From: Rotaria socialis
Lineage: Eukaryota > Rotifera > Eurotatoria > Philodinida > Philodinidae
DNA length: 64,000 nt
Reading direction: 5' to 3'
NCBI GenBank assembly: GCA_905331475.1
Contig: CAJNYU010001127.1
Span: 248,001 to 312,000, forward strand
Shown here: piece after piece, positions 38,139 to 48,487 of the stretch
Layout: each line of letters starts with the position of its first letter
Numbering within the stretch: position 1 is the first letter of the stretch
Program-made: the position numbers and the translations under genes
Notes under the pieces: generated by a model
Told to the model about the DNA's origin: nothing
The model's input: the letters and a program-made list of their open reading frames with translations, nothing else
Databases searched by the model: none

Positions 38139-40336
38139 TTAAAGAACAGAACTAAATACAATTCCCCAATCGTTAAATATCCGGTTTTTTAAAGTAGTCT
38201 GGCCAGAATTTTGATCGCATGTTTTATGTGACATAGTGAACTTCTGATTGTTTTCATCAGTATTGATTGGTGCTAAGAGTTGTCCTTCAACTTTTAAGAG
38301 TGGTTGAAAACGTTCAAGTAAATCTTGTGAAAGCGCTCCACAAGCATGAAGAGTATTAAAATATTATTCCGTAGAGTCGAATCGTTGTTCTAATCGATTC
38401 TTACTCTGATTTACATCTTGAATATTACTAACTAAAACACACTTGATAATTTGCCGTAGAATAGTGGGCACATGATTTGTCAGAACATCTTCAACATGTT
38501 GAAGACCTTGATTATCTTGTGAGCCTATCCATGCTTGACCTTGAAATTCAACTATTTGAGCTGCGACTGTTTGTATATAGCCTCCTTTAACTCCAAGAAA
38601 CAAAATACGATCGTCAGAATTCAATGGTATTAAACTTAATTGAGCTGCAGCTATTTCTGTTGAACTCATATTTTGTGTTTCACTAGCACGCAATGCTTTT
38701 GCATAATAATAAATTGATTTAAGACACTCATTATCATCTTCTGTTTTGATAACATTCTTATAGACCGCCATATCAACAAATAAATCCTTTGGTACTTGCA
38801 GCATAGCATTTTGATAATAGTATCAGAAAAATGTTTGGTATCGTTCCGCCAATTAAGGATTGTGTTTACTCACGTTGTGTTGTCCACTTCATTGGTATAA
38901 TTGGTGAATATGCTAATTATTTCTTCTGAGTATTATTCGCTTGTTCAATCATCGATACACGAAGAGTTTCTCCCATTGAAATGATCTGTTTATCAGATCA
39001 AAACATAAATAAGTTCTTCATTTCTAGTAATACTTGTAGAATATCGTCGGGTTTACATCGTTCTTTTGCATCGTGAGACCATCCAAGTTCAACTTTTTTT
39101 TGAAGCTTTTTGGAAAATGTTGAGTCAAAATCAGGTCGTTTTTTATGAAGATAAATAGCTGTCATCAGTTGAATTGCATTCATATTTTCAAATGCTATTT
39201 TACCAGAAAACATTTCGTACAGGATTAATGAAGAACTATATGTGTCAACTTCTTCACCATATTTAGTGTTAGCATCGAGCAGTTCAGGTGCTGTATATTT
39301 CTATGATAGATAACGAAATAACGAGAAATAATAATTAACGTCATTATACTAACTGATGTACCGTTGCCTGCTGTATTATGCTGAATTGTTGCTAATACTC
39401 GTGCCATTCCACAATCGGATAATTCTGTACGATTATCTTGTGCAATTAAAATATTTTATCGTTTAAGATCTCTAGATAAATTTTATTCGTAGATGTAGTT
39501 TAACAAGAATAATAAATGAAACAAATTATTTTTTAATCTTTTTAATTAAAATGATTAATAAATTTAATTCTAAATGTATACTCTATAAACTTATTTCAAT
39601 GTTCGAATTTCTATCAAGAGTAATTTCTCTGATATTGTGTTCAAAACTAAGAACTGATATCGAACAAATTATTATTGTAAAACGTAGATATCTATCTCAT
39701 ACAGTTTAAGAAGTGAATCTACCACTGTGAAATTTTTCGCCTGTGTAAATATTGTAAACCATCAATAATGTCAAGTGCCCAATTGAGGAGTTGTGGTTTT
39801 CGGCATTTCTCCAATTTGATTTAATGAACCATTTTCTGCATATTCCATGACTATTTCTTTGCCGTCACCATTACTTGTGTATCCATATAACGAAATAATA
39901 CAGGGATGTCGTAATCCAACATGAATGTTTATTTCTCCTTTCAATTGAGATAACTGTTTTGCATCACTTGCACTTGCACTTGCACCTGTACGTAAACGCT
40001 TTACATCAACAGTATGTCGTGTCCAATGAGCACGAAATACATCAGTACTGCCACCATATCCAAATGGCTTAGATTTCATTGTTAATTCTTCTGCTTTGAT
40101 TACTGGTATATTGGAGCCATTAATTCACAAATTGAGTCTATTAGATTTAGAACATCACGATTAATTATAGGTACGGGCAATAAATTATCACGGCATACTG
40201 AACATTCCAATTTCAATGATGATTTTATATCATTAAGACATCCTTGACATATTGAATGACCGTTGGAGCATACGATCATTGGTTTTCTCTCATGAGAAAA
40301 TTTTTTAAAACAAATCAGGCATTGAATTGTATCCAT
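38139..40336 (-). pseudogene. Decayed RING + protein kinase + PIMT-like gene
   Basis: Read on the minus strand from 40336 down. (1) RING finger: CLICFKKFSHERKPMIVC..HSICQGCL..LECSVC, a typical Cys/His pattern. (2) Tyrosine-kinase-like kinase domain: FGYGGSTDVFRAHW (glycine loop), VDVKRLR (the VAIK lysine), LRHPCIISLYGY, VMEYAENGSLNQ, LLNWALDIIDGLQYLH, RDLKR..NILIAQDN, LSDCG (DFG changed), KYTAPELL and GWSHDAKERCKP. (3) Protein-L-isoaspartate methyltransferase-like part: DRILFLGVKGGYIQTVAAQI, then YFNTLHACGALSQDLLERFQ. Breaks seen: the RING frame stops at about 40100 while the kinase continues in another frame; a frameshift near 39790-39800; a stop inside RDLKR-NIL near 39460; a stop at 38364-38366 before the last methyltransferase segment; and a disordered stretch at 39480-39740. 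AATAAA follows the final stop. Best read as a dead copy of a multidomain gene. Confidence 0.8.
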
Positions 40337-41682
40337 TTTAAATAATCAGATGCCTGGTGCATAAGAATAGAATAGCAACACGTCTTTCTGTTGCAAGTTT
40401 TGATCACTGATAAGAATAGAAAGAATAAAAAGTAAAAAACATATAATCCCTTTCAATAGAAGTATAGAAGCGTTACTTGCGAGCGACAAGCATGGTCAAT
40501 TTATATCATAGAAAGTGAAACAAACATATCAACCAAAAGAAATGGGGCTCACTTCAGGTATTCGTATCAACCAATAGACTTTGAATTCACATTTTATCAC
40601 AATCTGTCTATTTTTTCGTTGCTTTCAACGATAGTTCATCAAACCAGTTGAAAGATATGAGCACTAATTGCCCCTTTTTCGCTACTACTTATTTGCTACG
40701 ATGTTTGAAATAGTTTTTTGTTGATAACAGAGTACTAAAATAGATCTTATGATTGAAAAATAGTTACTTAATTGTACTCTGAAATTCCTATTCAAAACTA
40801 TCTTGACAACTGTAGCCTACGATACGACTTATTCCATTTGCTTTTTCTCGTTAATAATTTTTCATCAAACTCCGGAATCTCTTTTCTAGTAATACCCAGG
40901 TCGATGATTCCTGAAACAGCCGTTCATGAATTTCTGGCGAAAATTCGCACGAAACACACCGTTTACCAGAATACTACTCTCCGATGTTCCGTCGATTTTA
41001 AGCGTTTACCTACGGGAATCGGCACGAACTTCTCCACTTGGGATAATTTATTTTAATATAATTTAGATCATACGTATAAAAAGTTACAATAACTCCCATT
41101 AATCTTAGCACCATCAATAGTGCGCTCTAGAGATGTGACGATCGTAGAATGTGAGTGTGTAGATAAAGAGGAGAATAACCCTCAAACCATCAATTTTCCT
41201 TTTCACAGATTAATTGAATCCATCTTTCAATATTAGTGTAAAATGTTTTTGTCTGGCAGCAAGTAGACAATTGAAAAGTACAGAAGAATGATCTGTAATA
41301 AATAAGATATTGCTTAATTCATTTAAATATGCATATGCTTTTCTAGTATTTTAGGATATTCTTGTTGAAGACATTATCATGAAACATTCTAACTGAAGTC
41401 CTAGAAAACAATTCATTCGTGTACAGTATCATGATAAAAAGTGAAGAAAAAATTGCTGATAAATTTTCGATTGTAAAATATTCAAAAGAAAAACTCTCGG
41501 CGCTTCTCTATTTGGAAATAGAAAATTTGTAATATTTTTTTCATTTTCACTTTTTTTCTGAATTTTTTTCCCCACGATAAAGTAAACGAATCTAACAGAT
41601 TCTTCATTATCTGTATGAGTACATGGCTTTTACTCGCTCTACAATATGGAAATAGTAATAGAGCAAATTAGCAATCGGGAGA
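40337..41682. other. Intergenic, no supported gene
   Basis: About 1.3 kb between the divergent pseudogene and the Kelch gene, so it could hold both promoters. The open stretch at 40772-41056 has no domain signature. An AAATAG acceptor-like site lies 28 nt before the Kelch ATG. Confidence 0.45.
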
Positions 41683-44204
41683 ATGCTAAAACGATCGCGA
41701 TCTAAAAGCGAATCTAGTGGTAGTGATAGCACTGGAAAAACATTATTGTCTACTATGTCAACTTCAACTTCATATTTCGGTGATAGAAAACGATCATGTG
41801 TATTTACGACTGACGCATGTCAAATATTAAATGAATTGAGAAAAAATAATATGTTATGTGATGCAAAAATCTCAAGCAAAAAACATATGACTGAAGAATC
41901 CGTGAAATTTCCGATTCATCGATTTATCTTAGCTGGTAAATGAACGAGACACACTATCGTTGAAACAAGGAAAAAAGTTTCTTCATCTTTTTTCTTCTTC
42001 TAAGCTTCTAGTCCATATTTTCACATGGCTTTTACAAATATGCAACATAGTGAAAATTTATTTTTACAATTAGATATCGAATACGATGCTCTTGAATCTT
42101 TACTAGATTACATTTACACACGTAAATGTAGCTTAACTTTAGATAATGTTAATAGAATAATTGATGCAGCAAAACTATGTCAAATGACAAGTTTATTTCA
42201 ATATTGTTGTGAATATCTTAGACATAATTTAAATGATGACAATATTTTTTATTTATACAATTTTGCTAAAATGCATTCAAATTCAAAGTTATCAAATGCA
42301 ACCTACGAATATTTAATGTAAGTGTATTCGTGATTGACTGAAAAAGAAGAAATTTATTAAAAAACTTATTTTAGGCGACATTTTATCGAAATAACAAAAA
42401 TAAATAAAAGTTTTCTAAAACTCTCTATTGAAGAACTTATTGGATTTATTTCAAATAATGATTTGAATGTACGTAACGAAGAAATTCTATTTAGTGCATG
42501 TATTAAATGGATTGACTATGATACTGAAAAACGAAAATCAGTTTGTTGTTAATTGTTTATCTATATAAAAAGAAAACAAAATATTCTTTTTTTCCTGGTA
42601 TGCTACTAGTTTATTGCACGATTGATTCGTAATTTACGTCTTGGTTTGATTCCATTGCAATTATTTATGACTAAAATAAAACAACATTCATATATTAAAG
42701 ATAACGATGAATGCAAACCGATTGTAGGAGAAACACTCAGATTGTTATATAAATTAGATAACAATGGACTAATGGTAAGACAAAATAAAATCTTTCATTA
42801 ATCAGAAATATATATATGTGTATTGTTCGTCTAGGATGCAGACATCGATTGTCCATTTATTCGTCCTCGGCATGCACATGAAATGATTTTTGCCTACGGT
42901 GGATGGTCAGGCGGTAATGCAACAAACATGCTTGAAGCTTATGATATTCGAGCTGATAAATGGGTAGTGATTTCAACAGATCAAGGTATTAACTGTTTTA
43001 TATAGTATTCTTCTTGGAACTGACGATTATTTATTCTTTTTAGTTCCACCACGTGCTTATCATGGTTGTATTACAGTCGGTAATAAAATGTATGTTATCG
43101 GTGGTTTTGATGGCACTGAGTATTTTAATTCATGTCGTACATTTAATTTAATTGATCGCGTATGGAATGAAATAGCACCGATGAATGAACGACGATGCTA
43201 TGTTAGTATCGCTTATTTAAATGGTTTACTCTATGCAATGGGTGGTTTTAATGGGCATGTCAGACAAAGTACAGCCGAGAAATATTTATTTGAAACTAAT
43301 CAATGGTCAACTATTTCTCCGATGCGTGTACAACGAAGTGATGCATCAGCGTGTACACTTAATGGTAATATATTTATTTAAATAAATTTCATAGGAGAGA
43401 AATTTTTTCACTTGCATATAAATATAGATCTAGTTTATATTTGCGGTGGTTTTGATGGACAAGAATGTTTACAAACAGCAGAATATTATAATCCAATTAC
43501 GAATCAATGGACAATGATACAACCGATGAATAGTCGTCGAAGTGGCGTTGGTAAGTATTATCGATCAAGCTGTTGATTAATTAATATTTTGCATAACAAT
43601 AGGTGTGATTACTTATCATGGTTTCATTTATGCCATTGGAGGTTTCAATGGTACATCACGTCTAAGCACAGGGGAACGATATAATCCAAACATGAATGTA
43701 TGGCGACCGATTACTGATATGTTTCATCCAAGAAGCAATTTTGCTATTGAAGCAATTATGACGAGATAGTTTTTCATTATTTTTATTGTATGAAACTCTA
43801 TTATAGATTCTTGATGATCTTATGTTTGCCATTGGTGGATTCAATGGCTTAACTACAGTATCGAATGTTGAATGTTATGATGATAAAACAAGCGAATGGT
43901 AATTTTTTCATACCAATATAATTATGTACACATGCATATTGAATTTATCGGTCATCTTAGGTACGATATAGCTGATATGAATTTGTTTCGTTCAGCATTG
44001 AGTGCTTGTATTGTTGATGGATTAACGTATACTAAAATATTTCTTCATTCAAATGACACATCGATGACAAATAGTTATTCCACATCTTTTGTCTCATTAT
44101 CAACTATAAGAACAATTCCATCATTAGCTGTCGGTTTACCTTCAGTTCCATTGACCAGTCATAATCAGAGCTTGAGAAATTTTAGTCATAGTCGTATTCA
44201 ATAA
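41683..44204 (+). CDS. KLHL10: KLHL10-type BTB/BACK/Kelch protein, ten exons
   Basis: Model: 41683-41935, 42005-42317, 42375-42540, 42610-42774, 42835-42985, 43044-43364, 43428-43550, 43603-43751, 43807-43898 and 43961-44204; frame kept, about 658 aa. A Ser-rich leader precedes BTB (NELRKNNMLCDAKI, PIHRFILA, SSPYFHMAF), then BACK (YEYLMRHFIEITKI; ISNNDLNVRNEEILF) and six Kelch blades, with paired Gly in each (AYGGWSGGNATNMLEAYDIR, VIGGFDGTEYFNS, AMGGFNGHVRQS, ICGGFDGQECLQTAEYYNP, AIGGFNGTSRLSTGERY, AIGGFNGLTTVSNVECYDD). The GGWSGG first blade, PPRAYHG, MNERRCYVS and RSNFAIE match KLHL10 as I know it. KLHL10 is a CUL3 ubiquitin-ligase adaptor active in spermatids of mammals and flies. The intron after exon 8 seems to use a GC donor (43752). 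Confidence 0.88.
43752..43806 (+). other. Probable GC-AG intron in KLHL10
   Basis: A 55-nt intron between FAIE and ILDDLMF. No GT near the end of exon 8 keeps the frame: reading on gives a stop after AIMTR, and the nearest later GT creates TAA at the junction. Using GC at 43752 with the TATTATAG acceptor gives FAIEILDDLMF, which matches KLHL10 (FGIEVVDDLLF) without a gap. Confidence 0.65.
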
Positions 44205-45524
44205 TCAAAACACTTTTTATCAATTGAATAATAAACGAGTGCATTTTGATATGTATTCATTTCTTTGAGAAGAAATCCAGTCGTTTTAAGTTCTAAAAGA
44301 TTTCTAACAAAGCCAATTCATTGTTTTCTAATTTACGAATGTTATCTAAATCAAAACTATAATGCTAAATATTATGCAAGTACTTTTTTGACTCTCATGC
44401 TTATCGATAACCTTGTCATATCATTTCTATGCACCTCTTTGAAAGAAACAAATTGAGAGAAATCATCTGATCGATGATAAATGGAAAAAAAAGGTAAAAC
44501 TCGATGTTTCAAACAAATGAAACAAGAAGTCTTTATATTTAAAATACACAAGTAGCCAAACAAGAAATATAAGCGCAAAAAAGGACAAGTATCGAGTTAA
44601 CTTCGTGCCTAGGAATGATCTTCCCGAAAGTCGACCATTCCATAGTCCAAGTATGCTTCAGGCTCAAACGGAATAAGACACGAAGTCGCGGCTTGTCCTA
44701 TTGTACTACACAATAAAACATGAACTTATTCTGCTAGATTATAGTGATGGTGCAATTTCCTTTGCTTCTTTTACCTATAAAGAATTACAGGAAAGTATTG
44801 CACCATATTATTCATAATATACGAAATACCTTATAAATTCTATAATATGAGCCACATTGCTACTCATTTCTCTCTGAATTGCTATCGAGTAAGTTTGTAC
44901 GCTTAAAAAATGATTAAATTCATCGACGACATTTTTCTCAAAGCATGATGTCTTCACAACAACAGTCATCTTAGCAATTACAAAGTGGATCTACTCTCTC
45001 AATGCAACAAGAAACACAATCAGTAGTTTTCTCAAATATTCCATTCGATAGTAACCAAGTATGATTATGAGCAACTTTGAAAGATACTTATAAACATGTC
45101 CAAAAACGACTCTTAGTGATGCTAAACGATATCCGGTCTAAAATCCTTGGGCACTAGTCTATTATTCAACGGAAATAATCGTGTCACTATAAAATTCTCA
45201 AAGCATGTCAAATGAAACATTTTTGTCTATATTTAAAAAAATGGAAATTATCACGAATGATTTTTAAAATAAATGGCACATTCGTTTATCACAGTTTGCC
45301 AACAGCTTAATCAGCAAAGCGCTCCTATGAAACGACAATTTGAGTTAATCGAATACAATATATGTGAATAAAATAAAAAGATGAAAAATAATGGTCTAAA
45401 TTATAATCACGAATATATACTGCATAAAAGATCACAGATTATATTAAAGTAATAGATTCTTGCATTCACCCTTATCATATGTATCCATTTATTTTTTACC
45501 AACGAAAAAAAAAAGATTTACATT
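44205..45524. other. Intergenic, no supported gene
   Basis: About 1.3 kb of AT-rich sequence. One small inverted repeat (GGAATG/CATTCC, about 44612-44641) is visible. No exon chain is seen. Confidence 0.45.
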
Positions 45525-45858
45525 CTATACCTTTTACATATATAACAAATAATGATATTTACAGAAAAGATAGCAAGTGCTATACCACCTAATACAGCTG
45601 CAAGAATATCTAGAAGTTGAAAATAAAATAAAATCTTATTTTAAAGCAAATATTTCAATATTATACTTGGATCAATTGAATTTGATTTTGTTTCGATTAC
45701 TGTTTCTATATGTTCAGTATTAATCGATGGAGTTACTGTTGAAGTGAAATAATGTTGTTTATAAAATGAGAGATGGAATTTCTTTATGTACAATAGGAGG
45801 TTGAATAAACGAAACAGTTGGATGTCTATTACTAGTCGTAATTGTTGGTGGTGGCGGT
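45525..45858 (-). pseudogene. Truncated duplicate of lectin-receptor exons 7-8
   Basis: Nearly identical to 49241-49575 at a constant offset of 3716 bp over the first 240 bp or so. It includes a copy of the transmembrane exon (45531-45609) with both splice sites, the short intron, and part of the Pro/Thr-rich stalk exon (from 45667). I see only two substitutions over that first part. Further along, a 1-nt length difference in a substituted patch (about 45761-45798) shifts the frame and creates a stop, so the copy cannot code. No signal peptide, lectin, CUB or cytoplasmic exons are present. It ends abruptly at about 45858 next to dispersed repeat copy 2. Close similarity, including in the intron, implies a recent event. 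Confidence 0.88.
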
Positions 45859-45865
45859 AATCTTT

Positions 45866-46440
45866 TCAATCCCGTCATTTTCTTGCGTTCTGTATGATGA
45901 AGAAAAAATGTGGAAACTTCGGATTTCATCCGAGAGTTATGTGTACTGCAAAAAGTGCATGGGACATATGAATCATTTTAGAATGTTTGAACACCAAAAT
46001 TATCATGAGAAACTAGGCAATTTGATTGCTGGATGCAGTTTTTGTGCATTTTGAGACGTTTTTCAGGCGATGTTTCGTTAGAAAACTACGATTTAGTTCA
46101 AAACTAATATCAGATTCGGAATCAGCGTTAAAAACTGAGTCAATTTATATATGTTGTGAATAATTCTGAGAAAGATTTCTTTTTGGAAAAAAATCCCTAT
46201 ACTCCTCCTCAGGGATGGCCTGGTCAAAAATGACAATTTTTTCGATAACTCAACCATTTCTTGAGGGATCCTTCTCATCTTCGAACTCGACCGAGATATT
46301 CATGAGATTGAACTGTGTGGAAAATTTCATCACGATCTGACTCTCCTTTCGAAAGTTATCGTGCCTACGGACGGACGGACGGACAACACTGACCGATTCT
46401 AGAGTGTACTCACTTTTTGAGTACACAAAAAGAAGTTTAA
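45866..46440 (+). mobile_element. Dispersed repeat, copy 2
   Basis: Matches copy 1 (25130-26065) in the same orientation, lacking its middle 430 bp or so. It ends in the identical 23-nt hairpin and an A-rich tail. It has a longer GGAC run (four units, about 46370-46383) than copy 1. It directly abuts the broken end of the lectin-gene duplicate, so insertion and truncation may be linked. Confidence 0.7.
46404..46426. repeat. Terminal hairpin of dispersed repeat copy 2
   Basis: GTGTACTCA/TGAGTACAC with a CTTTT loop, identical to 26036-26058. Confidence 0.9.
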
Positions 46441-46760
46441 TCTCTAGTCAACTCTCCCTAGAAGAATCCCTAGGGATTTCGTTCTTTTTCGGGGATCCCC
46501 TGGGGACTCCCCGGGGAGTTGTCTGGAGAAAATGGATGAAATGTCTAATTACTAGTAAATTTTTCTTAATTTTTTAAAATTTAAAAAAATTAAAGTTTTT
46601 TTTTATTTTCAAAATTTCATCAATTCTCCCCGGTGAAATCCCCAGGGTGTCCCCCAAATAAAAGTTCCCGGGGACTCACGACAGAGACCCCCAGGGATTT
46701 CGTTATTTTGCGGGGACTCCCGGCGGAGTCGTCGCGGGAGAGGGGATTAGGGATCCTTCT
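46441..46760. repeat. GC-rich inverted block of GGGGATTTC/CCCC motifs
   Basis: A sharp change to GC-rich sequence made of variations on CCCAGGGATTTCG..CGGGGACTCCC. One unit lies at about 46467-46520 and a second in the same orientation at about 46690-46745. An inverted version (CGGTGAAATCCCCAGGGTG) lies at about 46631-46649, separated from the first by an AT-rich spacer (46545-46620). Strong foldback potential. Because the motifs are near-palindromic, both strands have open frames by composition; I do not regard these as genes. Confidence 0.6.
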
Positions 46761-46879
46761 CTTTTGCGTTCCGTCGTCACGATCAGCTGTATTTGACTCT
46801 ATATATATTGAAGTCAATATACATATACACTGTCAAATATGGAATGCCTATATGAATTTGCAAACGATATTCTAGAAAT

Positions 46880-47470
46880 GCCAATACCCCAGATCGACTA
46901 ATTCGACGACGGATTCTGTCGGATCCTAAAACATCCTACTAACCGAGGAAATCCAATTGGATTCTGGGCTTCGGAACTATTGACGAATCCGACGGAAGAA
47001 TTTTAAAAAATATCAAAAATTCTATTTAGTGCAAAAGAGCTTTTTAGAAATTGAGTATAGCAGCGTTTTTGGCGTATCGTATCCCAGAGTAGGATACGAT
47101 CGAATAGTATCGGATTCCGATCCTACGGATCTGAATCTCGGCCCGAAACCCGACGGAATCTGTTGGTTCTTGTCGGTTTTCATGTAAGATCCGATTGGAT
47201 CCGATTGTAGGAATGAACGACCTGAGACGAATTCAGTGATAACTTTCTGCGTTTTTGAAAATAAAATCCTGGTATTCAAGTTTCAATTTAATGCAGGAAA
47301 TCAAATTGAATTTCAATTATGGTGAAAATCAAGCCTTGTCTATAGGTCGACTGATCCGACATCGGATCCGATAGGAACCTGGAAATATCCTACAATCCGA
47401 TACAATTCTATTGGATTCCAGTCGGATCGGATGGGTTCCGATAGATGCCTACTATCGGATTGCAGAACCT
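46880..47470. repeat. Cryptically simple GGATCCGA-rich block
   Basis: About 590 bp scattered with GGATCCGA, GGATTCCGA, TCGGATC and related octamers in both orientations (for example 46917, 47108, 47190-47205, 47348-47380, 47425-47445). The motif density is far above its surroundings. Not a clean tandem array; no coding sense. Confidence 0.6.
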
Positions 47471-48487
47471 GGGATTGAATACTTTAGTTACTAAAGCTGA
47501 TTTTCTACAAAATAGAACTTAAAAAATATTACAATGCAAACCCATTTTGGTGTCATTTAGATCCTTCATCTTTTTCTTAGAATACAACACATGATATACG
47601 TCGTCGAAGAAGACGACAGAACGAAAACAGTTTGTTTCGTGTTCTTCATGCTATCTTGTAGATGACATGCGGGATTGAAAGGGTTAACGGCCCAAACACA
47701 CCGCAGAAAATCAGTGACGGATCTAGGATTTTCGAGTGGGAGTGGCGGTCTTAAATTTTTCTCACACAAATTAGTATGAGTTTTCGTGAAGTATTTAAAC
47801 ATGAGTGCTCAATTTTTTGAAATTCTTTATTTCGTTTTTGTATAGTAAATCACTAAATTCGTGAAACCAAAACAACTGTTTTTTAGGCAAATTTCAGCAA
47901 TAGACTAAAAGCCAGTCGATGATTGGATTTTCGAAAAATTCATTATCCAAAACGATGACGTTTTGCCAAAGATTAAATTAGCTTTCACGAAGTTTGTAGC
48001 TTTGATGAGCAGTACAATGTGTCTATGTTCTCAAAAACTGACGTTTACCCTTGCAAAGCTTTGCATTGGTTCAATCAAGAGTATATGCGCCTTGCTTACG
48101 AACATCGTAAGTAATACGATTAAGGTAAACAAAAGAATGTAGCGAGCATTTGAGTTTGCATCATACTTACGTTAGATCGAAAATAAAATCTTATTCAATT
48201 CTTCCAATAAGATCATAGTTTAAAAATATCAATTCATTTTTGTGAAAAAAAGAAGAGAAAAATGATTAATAATCTTTATTGCAGAGGACATAGGACCGGT
48301 AACAAAAATAGAGAATAAACGCAAAAGAAAAAAAAAGAAGAGAAATTATTAGCAAAAAAAGCAACAACGAAAAAAAGTACAATTATAAAAGAAAGCGAAA
48401 ACAACTCGTGAGTGATTCTGATTTTTAATTTTAATTTGTTATTCAAATCATCTGACAACACCGTAATATTGACAAAAATCATTTACT
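47471..48487. other. Intergenic, possible transposon end
   Basis: Mostly AT-rich. At 47712-47750 a GC-richer word CAGTGACGGATCTAGGATTT followed by G-rich sequence resembles the start of some animal DNA-transposon termini (CAGTGGCGGATC...). I found no matching opposite end. Otherwise nothing is supported. Confidence 0.35.

Noticed and set aside
46620-46875. Opposed open frames in the GC-rich block
   Set aside because: Near-palindromic motifs keep both strands open; the two products mirror each other in composition and show no domain.
47022-47279. 85-codon minus frame in the GGATCCGA block
   Set aside because: Arises from the short-motif composition, not from a protein-like sequence.
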